NCBI GenBank assembly: GCA_028289305.1
Contig: JANQQO010000235.1
Coordinates: 1 to 28,106, forward strand
Direction: 5' to 3'
From: Rickettsiales bacterium
GTDB lineage: Bacteria > Pseudomonadota > Alphaproteobacteria > Rickettsiales > JANQQO01
DNA length: 28,106 nt
Shown: piece after piece, positions 1 through 7,704 of the stretch
Numbering within the stretch: the first letter of the stretch is position 1
How the letters are laid out: the number at the start of each line of letters is the position of its first letter
Program-made: the position numbers and the translations under genes
The notes under the pieces: model-generated
Told to the model about the DNA's origin: nothing
Database searches by the model: none
Seen by the model: the letters and a program-made list of their open reading frames with translations, nothing else

Positions 1-600
1 TTCAATACCACTTTTCCCTACCTTAAAATCAGGCTGCGCTAATGCAGGGTTTCGCTCTACCTCCGCCTCTGCGGGAGCGCCGACATATCCTACTAAATGC
101 ACCATTGTTTGCCCTAGCGGATAATGCCGCATATGTACGTCTTCAATGGAAATGCCTGGCAGATCGGGTTTGGCTACCTCTATGGCAGATACTTCATCCC
201 AGTTTAAGTGATCTTTGATAGCCACCGGGCGATAGCGTCCTTCTTTTGCCATCTTTTTTGCAATATGCACCATTTTCTCTTCTGATAAGCCGAGCATTTC
301 TTGCATCACCTGCAAGATTGCTTCGTCATTCTCGGTTTCTGAGGTGTCAAACAACACGCGGAAATGCTTCTTGCTTTTGGCCAGCTCTACGCCATTGCGA
401 TCTAGAATGCGCCCACGCAAGGGTAGGACTGTTTGTAAGCGAATACGATTATCGTCAGATAGGGTTTTATATTCGCCAGAGCGTATAAGCTGCAGATAAC
501 CCAATCGCCCGGCCAACGCGGTCATTAGCGCTAGTTTTCCTCCAGTCAACAGGAGGGCTCGGCGTTCAAATCCTCGGGAACGTGTGAGCTGATCGCGCAT
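1..600 (-). CDS. mrdA: Penicillin-binding protein 2 (peptidoglycan transpeptidase), N-terminal part
   Basis: This is the N-terminal 200 residues of PBP2, the transpeptidase that cross-links peptidoglycan during cell elongation together with MreBCD and RodA. The reading frame is open to the left window edge, so the catalytic Ser-x-x-Lys part lies outside. From the ATG at 600, a basic N-terminus is followed by one hydrophobic segment (about residues 15-38) and then the motif RGRILDRNG (62-70), typical of class B PBP N-terminal domains. The visible end, VGKSGIE, also matches the family. AAAGGG a few bases upstream of the ATG can serve as ribosome binding site. It is the last gene of leuA-mreB-mreC-mreD-mrdA, 93 bases after mreD. 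Identification is from recognised motifs; the missing C-terminus is the only limit. Confidence 0.93.
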   Translation of the reverse strand, partial: MRDQLTRSRGFERRALLLTGGKLALMTALAGRLGYLQLIRSGEYKTLSDDNRIRLQTVLPLRGRILDRNGVELAKSKKHFRVLFDTSETENDEAILQVMQEMLGLSEEKMVHIAKKMAKEGRYRPVAIKDHLNWDEVSAIEVAKPDLPGISIEDVHMRHYPLGQTMVHLVGYVGAPAEAEVERNPALAQPDFKVGKSGIE

Positions 601-645
601 AAAACCCTTTCACGCATCGGTAAGTGAATCTATGAGGAATAGTAT

Positions 646-693
646 ATACCACCCACATCTGATGTATAGAGACCGTGTGTAGGTTTGTGGTAT
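646..693. repeat. Inverted repeat between mreD and mrdA
   Basis: ATACCAC at 646-652 and GTGGTAT at 687-693 are perfect 7-base inverted arms separated by 34 bases, filling most of the mreD-mrdA gap. In mrdA mRNA they could form a long-loop stem upstream of the start codon. There is no T-tract, so it is not a standard terminator. It could be chance; the arms are short. Confidence 0.3.
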
Positions 694-1203
694 TTAGAGG
701 TGTAAAAAATGCTCATGCACTGCATTACATAGCATGTGCAAGAAGGGATAAAATAACACAGAAAATATCCACTGCATGCCCATATTGCCTAAGGGTAGGG
801 GCATATCAAAAAACAGTGAATGAATACCCCAGCTTAGCAAGGTGATGAATAGGGCGAATACGCTGAACACCGCCCATAACACCACGAATGTTTCTTTTAC
901 GAAATAGCGGCGCTGCGATACGACTAGCCACCAGAGTAATAAATACACTAAGGAAGACACGCCCAGAGGTGTTCCATAAGCCGCATCTTGCAATATGCCA
1001 AGCGCAAAGACGAACCATTTTGGCATTAAGCGCGGTATAAATAACGCCCAGTAAAACACCACCATCGCCACGGTGAGAGGCATAAATTCTGACATGCCAG
1101 GCAGGCGGAAATTCACCATGCTAAGAAGCAGCAATAAAAGCGCAAGCATTCCCGGTAGCATGAATCGGCCGGAAGCACTGGCGTAACGCGCGATATTGAC
1201 CAT
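694..1203 (-). CDS. mreD: Rod shape-determining protein MreD
   Basis: A 169-residue, very hydrophobic protein with about five predicted membrane helices, the size and profile of MreD. MreD is an inner-membrane partner of MreC in the elongasome, the complex that couples MreB filaments to lateral wall synthesis. MreD sequences are weakly conserved, so the call rests on membrane topology, length and position directly after mreC (5-base gap) and before mrdA. The segment GILQDAAYGTPLGVSSL resembles the usual MreD loop, where an Asp follows a Gly-rich helix end (inference from memory of the family). No strong ribosome binding site is visible, which suggests translation coupled to mreC. Confidence 0.9.
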   Translation of the reverse strand: MVNIARYASASGRFMLPGMLALLLLLLSMVNFRLPGMSEFMPLTVAMVVFYWALFIPRLMPKWFVFALGILQDAAYGTPLGVSSLVYLLLWWLVVSQRRYFVKETFVVLWAVFSVFALFITLLSWGIHSLFFDMPLPLGNMGMQWIFSVLFYPFLHMLCNAVHEHFLHL

Positions 1204-1208
1204 AGTGA

Positions 1209-2054
1209 TTATTGGCCGGGTTTATACGATACAATATTGACGTATTCTAAGCGTCCCCACTCCACGAAAGGCTCTAGGGTAACGCCCTTTTCAGATACTG
1301 TATGAATAGTGCCGACCGGTACGCCTGCAGGGAAGAATTTGCCATCACCGGAGGTGACAACGGTTTCTCCAGGCTGTACGCGGCTATCCAATGGCAGATG
1401 TGCCATAAGTGGAAACTGTGTGTTTGTACCAGTTAAAATTGCCCGCTCCCGGGTTTTATTGGTAATGACGGGCACGCGCGAGTTAATATCGGTCATCATC
1501 ATAATGCGGCTGCTGTGATCGCCCACTTCGGTAATGCGTCCTACCAGCCCTTGTTCGTTCACAACCACCTGGCCTCTGGTGACATTATGCTCAGCGCCTG
1601 CATTGACTAGTGCCATACGCACATGATGGCCGCTATAGCCGCTAACAACGCGTGCAGTGGTATAGGATGTGGTGCCTTCTGGCACAAAAGAAAGCAATTG
1701 GCGTAGCTGAGTATTTTCCGCTTCCAGCTTGGCCACAACGGCTTGAATACGCATTAGACGTGCGTTCTCGCGCCGCAATAGTCTGTTTTCCTCATAAATA
1801 AAAATAGCCTCGCCTACACCTTCGGCGAGGGATGCGGCAGCAGTCACCGGGCTTGAAAGCACCGCTACTATAGGAGAGAGCACATCTGCGACCTGGGTGC
1901 GCACCTTGGTGATTGCAGGATTGCCTGATTTGCTAAACACAATCAGCGCAACAGCCGCTGCTAAAAAGAAAAGAAGCGTGGAGCGGTAAAATAAAACACG
2001 TAGGGGTAATACCGCTTGAGAAATCGTGATTCTTGGCGTTCTTCGACCGGCCAT
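1209..2054 (-). CDS. mreC: Rod shape-determining protein MreC
   Basis: A 281-residue MreC, the bitopic periplasmic scaffold that links MreB and MreD to PBP2. A short basic cytoplasmic N-terminus precedes one membrane helix (about residues 25-41). A heptad-like coiled coil follows (about 85-118, rich in Glu, Arg and Leu), then a beta-rich periplasmic domain with motifs such as NEQGLVGRI and TSGDGKFFPAGVPVGTI, both typical of MreC. The C-terminus is short, without the Pro-rich tail some alphaproteobacterial MreC proteins carry. It starts 105 bases after the mreB stop, the largest gap in the operon before mrdA, and ends 5 bases before mreD. Confidence 0.95.
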   Translation of the reverse strand: MAGRRTPRITISQAVLPLRVLFYRSTLLFFLAAAVALIVFSKSGNPAITKVRTQVADVLSPIVAVLSSPVTAAASLAEGVGEAIFIYEENRLLRRENARLMRIQAVVAKLEAENTQLRQLLSFVPEGTTSYTTARVVSGYSGHHVRMALVNAGAEHNVTRGQVVVNEQGLVGRITEVGDHSSRIMMMTDINSRVPVITNKTRERAILTGTNTQFPLMAHLPLDSRVQPGETVVTSGDGKFFPAGVPVGTIHTVSEKGVTLEPFVEWGRLEYVNIVSYKPGQ

Positions 2055-2159
2055 CCGCCAAAACCTTACTGTTACCAGCGCTTATGCGCTATAAATCAAT
2101 ATCTACTCTTGACTGTACACTAAGCAAGAGAAAAACGCAAATACCGATGTGAAAAAGGA

Positions 2160-3200
2160 TTAATCTTGTTTGAATAATACGTGGCGGAATTTATTGAATT
2201 CCTCCAATACCTTACCCGTACCGCGCGCCACGCAGGTGAGTGGGTCATCTGCCACGAATACCGGTAGGCCAGTGGCTTTGCGAAGCACGAGATCCATATT
2301 ACGCAATAAGGCCCCACCGCCGGTCATCACCACGCCTTTATCGACGATGTCAGAAGAGAGTTCTGGCGGAGTGCGTTCTAGCGCCACTTTCACCGCTTCC
2401 ACAATTTGCGTGACGGGCTCAAGCAGGCTTTCTGCAATTTGATGTTCGGTGAGCTGAATTTCTTTTGGTACGCCATTAATCAGGTCACGGCCTTTAATTT
2501 CCATTGCCTCGCCATCCCCTTTTTTCGGTGGGCAGGCAGCACCAATCGTCTTTTTAATTTTCTCTGCGCTCGATTCACCGATCAGTAGGTTGTGATAGCG
2601 GCGAATATAGGAAATAATCGCTTCATCCATCATGTCGCCACCGACGCGCACTGAGCGCGCATAGACGATACCACCCAGAGAGAGAACCGCCACCTCGGTC
2701 GTACCACCGCCAATATCCACAATCATGGAGCCAGTGGGTTCTGTAACCGGCAGGCCTGCGCCAATCGCTGCTGCCATCGGCTCTTCAATCAAATACACAT
2801 CGCGTGCACCGGCACTTTCTGCGGCATCCTGAATCGCACGGCGTTCCACCGGCGTTGAGCCAGAAGGCACACAGACCACAATCAGCGGGCCAGTAAAGCT
2901 TTTACGATCATGCACGGTTTGGATGAAGTGCTTGATCATTTCTTCAGCACCCTTGAAATCAGCGATCACCCCATCTTTCAGTGGGCGAATTGCCATAATC
3001 TCTGATGGCGTACGCCCCAGCATCAGCTTCGCTTCATTCCCAAACGCGTAGGGCACCATGCTTCCATTGCTGTGTGCTAAGGCCACTACGGAAGGTTCGT
3101 TCAACACCACGCCACGTCCTTGTACATATACCAACGTATTCGCGGTACCTAAATCAATGGCCATATCCGAGGAAAACACTGCAAACAGCTTAGAAAACAT
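2160..3200 (-). CDS. mreB: Rod shape-determining protein MreB (bacterial actin)
   Basis: A 346-residue actin-fold ATPase that polymerises under the inner membrane and positions the cell-wall elongation machinery. The nucleotide-binding signatures are all present: phosphate-1 loop DLGTANT (16-22), phosphate-2 loop DIGGGTTEVAVLSLGG near residue 160, and the adenosine motif GGGALL in the C-terminal part. The N-terminus MFSKLFAVFSSDMAIDLG includes a hydrophobic, membrane-binding-like stretch. Its start lies 6 bases downstream of the leuA stop, and AGGAG inside the end of leuA (11 bases before the ATG) serves as ribosome binding site, so mreB is probably co-transcribed and partly coupled to leuA. 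Length and motifs are normal for the family. Confidence 0.98.
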   Translation of the reverse strand: MFSKLFAVFSSDMAIDLGTANTLVYVQGRGVVLNEPSVVALAHSNGSMVPYAFGNEAKLMLGRTPSEIMAIRPLKDGVIADFKGAEEMIKHFIQTVHDRKSFTGPLIVVCVPSGSTPVERRAIQDAAESAGARDVYLIEEPMAAAIGAGLPVTEPTGSMIVDIGGGTTEVAVLSLGGIVYARSVRVGGDMMDEAIISYIRRYHNLLIGESSAEKIKKTIGAACPPKKGDGEAMEIKGRDLINGVPKEIQLTEHQIAESLLEPVTQIVEAVKVALERTPPELSSDIVDKGVVMTGGGALLRNMDLVLRKATGLPVFVADDPLTCVARGTGKVLEEFNKFRHVLFKQD

Positions 3201-3206
3201 GTTTCA

Positions 3207-4799
3207 TCACACTCCTGTGTTATTTTCTTTTAACGTGCTACGCTCCGGCGTCATCTTCTTTTCATACGCGCGCAATTTGTTCAATGCAACAATATAGGCA
3301 TAGGCGGACGCTAAAATTGTGTCCGTATCGGCTCCGGAACCATTGATTAACACCCCACCTTCACCTTCCAAACGCACGCTCACCTCGGCTTGCGCGTCGA
3401 TGCCACCTGTTACAGCATTCACTTTATAATAATCCAGCCGCGCTTGGTGCGGCACCAATGCGCGTATCGCTTTAAATACCGCATCAACGGGACCATCGCC
3501 TTCCGTGTCTGCCTCTTTTTCAGTGCCATTTACTTCCAGTGTCACACGCGCTTTCGCTGTTTCGGAGCCGCAATGCACATCCACTGCCACCACTTTCACG
3601 CCATCTTCTCCGTGGATCAGCTGGCTATCCACCAAGGCGATGATGTCATCATCGTAAATCTTCTTCTTTTTATCCGCGAGCGCCTTAAATCGGCTAAACG
3701 CATCCTCAAAGGCGTTATCTCCAAGATTAAAGCCTAATTCCGTCAATTTATCTTTAAACGCATGCCGGCCGGAATGCTTACCCAGCACTAAAGTGGATTT
3801 ATTAAGCCCCACCGATTCCGGTGTCATAATTTCATAGGTGGAGGCGTTCTTCAGCATGCCATCTTGGTGAATGCCTGATTCGTGGGCGAAGGCGTTCGCC
3901 CCCACAATCGCCTTGTTATTCTGCACCACAAACCCGGTAATGTTAGAGACCAGCTTGGAGGCGCGCATAATCTGCGTGGTATCAATACCAGTGGAGTAGG
4001 GCATAAAATCCTGCCGAGTTTTAATCGCCATCACCACTTCTTCCATCGCCGTATTGCCCGCACGTTCGCCAATGCCGTTCACGGTACATTCAATCTGGCG
4101 CGCGCCGGCGTGCACTGCAGCTAAGGAATTGGCCACCGCCAGCCCCAAATCGTTATGGCAATGCACCGAGATCACGGCTTTATCGATATTTGGCACGCGA
4201 TTTTTAATCTGCGTAATCATTTCCGCGAATTCTTGCGGCAGGATATACCCTACCGTATCAGGGATATTGACCGTCCGTGCACCGGCGTCGATTGCCAGCT
4301 CAATCGCCTTGCAGAGGAAATCCGTCTCGCTACGCGTGGCATCCATGCCAGACCACTCCACGTCATCACAATGCTTTCGTGCTAGGCTGACACTCTCGGT
4401 GATGGCTTCCAGCACTTCTTCTGGCGTCACCTTCAATTGATGCTCAATATGAATCGGGCTGGTGGAAATAAAGGTATGGATACGCGGATTCTTCGCCGTT
4501 TTTAAGGCCTCTGCCGCACGCTCGATATCGGCAGACTTTGCGCGGGCTAAGCTACACACGCGCGCTTCTTTCACGCGCTCACCCACGCGCTTTACGGCTT
4601 CAAAATCGCCTTCTGATGCGATGGCGAAGCCGGCCTCAATAATATCCACGCCCATATGGTCTAACACCTCGGCGATCAGGAGTTTTTCTTCCAGGTTCAT
4701 GGTAGCACCCGGTGATTGCTCTCCGTCACGTAACGTGGTGTCAAAAATAAGCACCTTATCTGAGGGGGCGCCCTCAGTATGTGTTTTGTCCTCAGCCAT
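3207..4799 (-). CDS. leuA: 2-isopropylmalate synthase (first step of leucine synthesis)
   Basis: This enzyme condenses acetyl-CoA with 2-oxoisovalerate to 2-isopropylmalate, the committed step of leucine biosynthesis, in the cytoplasm. At 530 residues it is a full-length type I LeuA. The catalytic motif TTLRDGEQSPGATM (21-34) holds the conserved Arg24-Asp25 pair; HCHND (213-217) supplies metal-binding histidines. A C-terminal regulatory domain (about 390-510) indicates leucine feedback inhibition. No other leu gene is near. It heads the mre operon, 6 bases before mreB. Upstream, a perfect -10 hexamer TATAAT on the minus strand (4832-4837) could drive it, without a recognisable -35. The promoter space of 98 bases is shared with the divergent kinase gene. 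Citramalate or homocitrate synthase is less likely given the match over the full LeuA length. Confidence 0.96.
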   Translation of the reverse strand: MAEDKTHTEGAPSDKVLIFDTTLRDGEQSPGATMNLEEKLLIAEVLDHMGVDIIEAGFAIASEGDFEAVKRVGERVKEARVCSLARAKSADIERAAEALKTAKNPRIHTFISTSPIHIEHQLKVTPEEVLEAITESVSLARKHCDDVEWSGMDATRSETDFLCKAIELAIDAGARTVNIPDTVGYILPQEFAEMITQIKNRVPNIDKAVISVHCHNDLGLAVANSLAAVHAGARQIECTVNGIGERAGNTAMEEVVMAIKTRQDFMPYSTGIDTTQIMRASKLVSNITGFVVQNNKAIVGANAFAHESGIHQDGMLKNASTYEIMTPESVGLNKSTLVLGKHSGRHAFKDKLTELGFNLGDNAFEDAFSRFKALADKKKKIYDDDIIALVDSQLIHGEDGVKVVAVDVHCGSETAKARVTLEVNGTEKEADTEGDGPVDAVFKAIRALVPHQARLDYYKVNAVTGGIDAQAEVSVRLEGEGGVLINGSGADTDTILASAYAYIVALNKLRAYEKKMTPERSTLKENNTGV

Positions 4800-4831
4800 C
4801 TTTAAGATTCTCCAGAAAAGGCGTGAAGCGC

Positions 4832-4837
4832 ATTATA
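4832..4837 (-). promoter_or_regulatory. Candidate -10 box of the leuA-mre operon
   Basis: The minus strand reads TATAAT, 33 bases upstream of the leuA start, in the short divergent gap with the histidine kinase gene. No convincing -35 hexamer sits 16-18 bases upstream, so this is a suggestion only. On the plus strand TATAGT at 4859-4864 could similarly serve the kinase gene. Confidence 0.3.
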
Positions 4838-4897
4838 TACTTTGTTTTTGGCGTGGGCTATAGTAAATTCGCTCCCTCTCTACATCGATACGGCAAT

Positions 4898-6205
4898 ATG
4901 CGTTTTTTTCTACCCACGCCACGTTCGCTCTATAGTCGCTTCCTCCTCATCATGGTGATTCCCATGGTGTTGCTGCAAGCTGTGGCGACCTATATCTTTT
5001 ATGAACGCCATTGGGATAGCGTCAGCCGTAATACTTCTGCGAGTTTGACGGGTGAAATCGCTATCTTGGTCCGCACAGTATTAGATGGGGAGGAAAAGCC
5101 TGAGAATCAAGCGCTACTCACACAATTTCATGATCAGCTCAGCCTTTCCTATGCGTTTGTAGAAGATGGTGCGTCATATGCACAGCAAACGTCCCGTCGT
5201 ACCAAGTTTTCCTATTTTGAAGAGGCGTTGCAGGAAGAATTTGCAGATGCGGAGGCCATTTACATTTCTGATCGTACTAACGGTTCAGAAGTGACAATTG
5301 CGCTCGTGCTCTCGGAGGGCGTGCTAGAAATTACCGCGCCACGCAAGCGTTTGGCGAATCCCACCACCTATATTTTTGTGATGTGGATGGTGGGCACGGG
5401 TGCGGTGTTGCTGCTGATCGCAATGCTATTTCTACGTAACCAAATTCGTGCGATTACCCGGCTGGCTAAAGCCGCAGAGCGCTTTGGTAAAGGAGAAGAA
5501 ATCACGTTTAAGCCGCAAGGTGCAATGGAAGTGCGGCAAGCGGGCAGGGCGTTTATTGATATGCGTGAGCGCATTAAGCGCCAGATTCGCCAGCGTACCG
5601 AGATGCTTGCCGGTGTCTCGCATGATTTACGTACACCGCTTACCCGCATGAAGCTCCAGCTAAAACTACTACCCGCCTCGCCGGAGACCGAAGCGTTGCA
5701 GCATGATATTGATGATATGGAAACAATGGTGGAGGGATATCTGGATTTTGCGCGTGGGGGCGGCAAGGCACACACGGAAATCACCTCGCTTCCCCAATTG
5801 CTCCATAAAGTGGTTGATGGGTATAGTGAGGATCAGGAGCGCATCGCATTAGTGGTATCAGAAGATATCACCTTGCCGCTGCGCCGTCAGGCCTTTCGCC
5901 GCTGCGTCACTAATCTTATCAATAACGCACTTACTTATGCCAAGCACATTACGATTCATAGTGAGGTATGCGACAACCATGTGCATTTGTTTCTGGATGA
6001 TGATGGGCCGGGCATTCCTGAGGAAAATCGGGAAAATGTGTTTATGCCCTTCTTCCGCTTAGAAGGGTCACGGAATCCGAATACAGGTGGGGTAGGGCTC
6101 GGCTTATCGATCGCGCAGGATATCGTGTTGCAACACGGTGGAGAGATTCGTTTAGGAGAAAGCCCAAAGCAAGGCCTGCGTGTACATATCACTTTGCCGC
6201 TCTAG
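4898..6205 (+). CDS. EnvZ-like sensor histidine kinase (orphan)
   Basis: A 435-residue membrane histidine kinase. I chose the ATG at 4898 because it gives a normal N-terminus directly before the first membrane helix; the frame is open further upstream, but that would overlap leuA on the other strand. Order: membrane helix 1 (about 14-35), periplasmic sensor domain (about 36-156), membrane helix 2 (about 157-179), HAMP linker, HisKA with H-box SHDLRTPLTR (His242), then the ATPase domain with N-box around NLINNALTYA (339-348), DDDGPGIP (367-374) and GGVGLGLS (397-404). All catalytic boxes are intact. The domain layout resembles EnvZ/OmpB kinases that pair with OmpR-type regulators, but no response regulator gene is adjacent, so partner and signal are unknown. 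Confidence 0.9.
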   Translation: MRFFLPTPRSLYSRFLLIMVIPMVLLQAVATYIFYERHWDSVSRNTSASLTGEIAILVRTVLDGEEKPENQALLTQFHDQLSLSYAFVEDGASYAQQTSRRTKFSYFEEALQEEFADAEAIYISDRTNGSEVTIALVLSEGVLEITAPRKRLANPTTYIFVMWMVGTGAVLLLIAMLFLRNQIRAITRLAKAAERFGKGEEITFKPQGAMEVRQAGRAFIDMRERIKRQIRQRTEMLAGVSHDLRTPLTRMKLQLKLLPASPETEALQHDIDDMETMVEGYLDFARGGGKAHTEITSLPQLLHKVVDGYSEDQERIALVVSEDITLPLRRQAFRRCVTNLINNALTYAKHITIHSEVCDNHVHLFLDDDGPGIPEENRENVFMPFFRLEGSRNPNTGGVGLGLSIAQDIVLQHGGEIRLGESPKQGLRVHITLPL

Positions 6206-6209
6206 CCAT

Positions 6210-6245
6210 AAAAAAAAGCCGCCCCACCAATAAGCAGGACGGCTT
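6210..6245 (-). terminator. Rho-independent terminator of the phasin gene
   Basis: Read on the minus strand, AAGCCGTCC and GGGCGGCTT form a 9-base stem with one internal mismatch and a loop of 12 bases, followed directly by eight T residues. It lies 30 bases after the phasin stop codon. On the plus strand there is no T-tract after the stem, so it serves the histidine kinase gene poorly. Confidence 0.85.
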
Positions 6246-6275
6246 CGTATAGCGTTTAAAAAAACGAACTGCTAA

Positions 6276-6695
6276 TTACGCAGCGTTCTTTTGATTTGCT
6301 TTAGCGAATTGGCTTACGCTCTCGGAAAGCTGCTTGCCCAGAAGCTCGAAAGCTTCGCTGTTGGACTTTGCACTCATTTCCAAGATTTCGCGTGAATTAG
6401 CCAGAGAAGATTCAAACAAACCCTTCGCATACTCAACTTGCTTAGCAATGCTTGTTTCTGGGTTTTTAGAACCTGCAACTTGCTTGAAGAGCTCAATAGC
6501 TTCTTCTGCATTTTTCTGGGCCAATTCTACCTGGCGACGCGTAGCAGCTTGTGCGCCTTCAGCGATGATCTGATTAGCAGCGGCGAATGCTTCCACACCC
6601 TGACGCGTTGCTTCAAAAGATTCTTTCGCAGAAGGGAACTGCAACGTGTTCCATGCCTTAAACGCCTCAGCAAAAGGATTGTTACCTTGTGCCAT
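6276..6695 (-). CDS. Phasin family protein (polyhydroxyalkanoate granule-associated)
   Basis: A small, Ala-, Glu- and Gln-rich, almost entirely helical protein of 139 residues. It has the amphipathic pattern of alphaproteobacterial phasins, which coat polyhydroxyalkanoate storage granules (some members act as surface-binding proteins unrelated to PHA). Segments such as NPFAEAFKAW near the N-terminus and SNSEAFELLGKQLSESV near the C-terminus fit the family. The start is decided by the ribosome binding site: AGGAGG lies 8 bases before the ATG at 6695, whereas a GTG at 6704 would overlap it. The gene is monocistronic, with a TTGACA promoter upstream and a clear terminator downstream, which suggests strong regulated expression. 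No PHA synthase gene is in this window. Confidence 0.85.
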   Translation of the reverse strand: MAQGNNPFAEAFKAWNTLQFPSAKESFEATRQGVEAFAAANQIIAEGAQAATRRQVELAQKNAEEAIELFKQVAGSKNPETSIAKQVEYAKGLFESSLANSREILEMSAKSNSEAFELLGKQLSESVSQFAKANQKNAA

Positions 6696-6703
6696 GACAT
6701 GCA

Positions 6704-6709
6704 CCTCCT
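6704..6709 (-). promoter_or_regulatory. Consensus ribosome binding site of the phasin gene
   Basis: AGGAGG on the minus strand, 8 bases before the ATG at 6695. It is a perfect match to the anti-Shine-Dalgarno complement and excludes the upstream in-frame GTG at 6704 as start, since that codon overlaps it. Confidence 0.8.
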
Positions 6710-6727
6710 AAGTTGGTTAAACGTGTT

Positions 6728-6737
6728 GTGCACTGCA
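6728..6737. promoter_or_regulatory. Candidate PhaR operator 1 (TGC-N3-GCA)
   Basis: GTGCACTGCA contains the symmetric core TGC-ACT-GCA. It abuts the downstream edge of the phasin -10 box, near the expected transcription start, where a bound repressor would block initiation. The same ten bases recur exactly at 6837-6846 and with two changes at 6775-6784. Confidence 0.55.
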
Positions 6738-6766
6738 TATATGCTATAAAGCGAAGCATTTGTCAA
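6738..6766 (-). promoter_or_regulatory. Sigma-70 promoter of the phasin gene
   Basis: On the minus strand a perfect -35 TTGACA (6761-6766) is followed after 17 bases by CATATA (6738-6743), within the palindrome GCATATATGC; TATATG at 19-base spacing is an alternative -10. The -35 is the best one I saw in the window. Transcription would start near 6731, leaving a leader of about 35 bases with a consensus ribosome binding site. Confidence 0.6.
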
Positions 6767-6774
6767 GGGTTTTT

Positions 6775-6784
6775 GTGCAACGCA
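6775..6784. promoter_or_regulatory. Candidate PhaR operator 2 (TGC-N3-GCA)
   Basis: GTGCAACGCA contains the core TGC-AAC-GCA and lies 8 bases upstream of the phasin -35 box. The flanks TTTG on one side and CCAAA on the other extend the imperfect dyad. Confidence 0.5.
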
Positions 6785-6835
6785 CCAAAATAGGTCAGTA
6801 CGCGCTTCTTTTTATACACCCTTATTTTTAGGCGT

Positions 6836-6848
6836 GGTGCACTGCACC
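6836..6848. promoter_or_regulatory. Candidate PhaR operator 3, 13-base palindrome
   Basis: GGTGCACTGCACC is a perfect dyad of two 6-base arms around one central base, with core TGC-ACT-GCA. It lies just after the proC stop codon, about 75 bases upstream of the phasin -35. It has no T-tract and its arms leave no room for a hairpin loop, so a protein binding site is more likely than a terminator. Confidence 0.5.
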
Positions 6849-6858
6849 AAATACGGCT

Positions 6859-7701
6859 CTATGACCCAGCCAATTCCTTCGAGCGTGCTTCTGCTGATTG
6901 CATGGTTTCTTTTAGCAGCTTCTCTAGACCGTTCTCTCCTGCAAGCACGTTCATTGCGGCCTCTGTGGTGCCACCTGGACTGGTGACGCGTTGTCGCCAT
7001 GTGTCTACGGATTCTGGTGACATCATTGCCATACGCGCGCTACCGCGCACAGTCTCATAGGCAAGCGCCTTTGCTAGATCTTCATCCAAGCCGGAGGCGG
7101 TAGCTACCTTAATGAGGCATTCGATAAAATAAAATACATAGGCCGGTCCGCTTCCAGAAAGGGCGGTTACAGGGTCTAGCAACGCTTCATCCTCTACCCA
7201 ATAGACATGCCCAACTGCCTCTAATAGCGTGTCAGCAATATGTTTTTCTTTATCGGTTACATGCGCGTTTGGTACCACCACTGTAGCGCTATTGCCGATA
7301 AGCGCCGGCAGATTGGGCATAGCACGTGCAATAGCGGTATCCTCTCCTAGATGTGATTCTAAGAAGCCTAACGTTTTGCCCGCGGCAATTGAGATAAATA
7401 TCGTTTCTTTCCAATTGCGCGCTTTATACTGTGGTAATGCCTCTTCCATCCATTGCGGCTTTATTGCAAAGAACACGACATCGGGCACATAGTCTTGCGG
7501 TGTATCTTCCAGCCGTTCATAGAGCTCTATGCCGGCCTTGATAAACGATTTGCGTTTTTCGGATTCTTTTTCTTCATTCAGCAAATTAGGATCGATAATG
7601 CTGACATCTTTTAGATTCATCTTTTCGCCATTCCAGCCATTCAGCAAGGCGCTGCCCATGTTACCACACCCAACAAGCAGTATTTTATTTCCTCGAATCA
7701 T
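6859..7701 (-). CDS. proC: Pyrroline-5-carboxylate reductase
   Basis: The last enzyme of proline synthesis: it reduces 1-pyrroline-5-carboxylate to L-proline with NAD(P)H in the cytoplasm. The 280-residue length is normal. The N-terminus carries the dinucleotide-binding loop GCGNMG (11-16). The C-terminal dimerisation domain holds SGSGPAY, and PGGTT (242-246) is part of the family signature. It starts 3 bases after the ubiK stop, so the two are co-transcribed from the promoter upstream of ubiK. GAAAGGAAG upstream of the ATG, lying in the ubiK end, is a plausible ribosome binding site. No other proline gene is nearby. Confidence 0.97.
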   Translation of the reverse strand: MIRGNKILLVGCGNMGSALLNGWNGEKMNLKDVSIIDPNLLNEEKESEKRKSFIKAGIELYERLEDTPQDYVPDVVFFAIKPQWMEEALPQYKARNWKETIFISIAAGKTLGFLESHLGEDTAIARAMPNLPALIGNSATVVVPNAHVTDKEKHIADTLLEAVGHVYWVEDEALLDPVTALSGSGPAYVFYFIECLIKVATASGLDEDLAKALAYETVRGSARMAMMSPESVDTWRQRVTSPGGTTEAAMNVLAGENGLEKLLKETMQSAEARSKELAGS

Positions 7702-7704
7702 GCC

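Noticed and set aside
2077..2090. Short stem AGCGC-TTAT-GCGCT between mreB and mreC as a terminator
   Set aside because: Only five base pairs and no T-tract on the minus strand; it sits within a clearly joint operon.
6210..6262. The phasin terminator as terminator of the plus-strand kinase gene too
   Set aside because: On the plus strand the stem is followed by CGTATAGCG, not a T-tract, so only the minus-strand role is supported.
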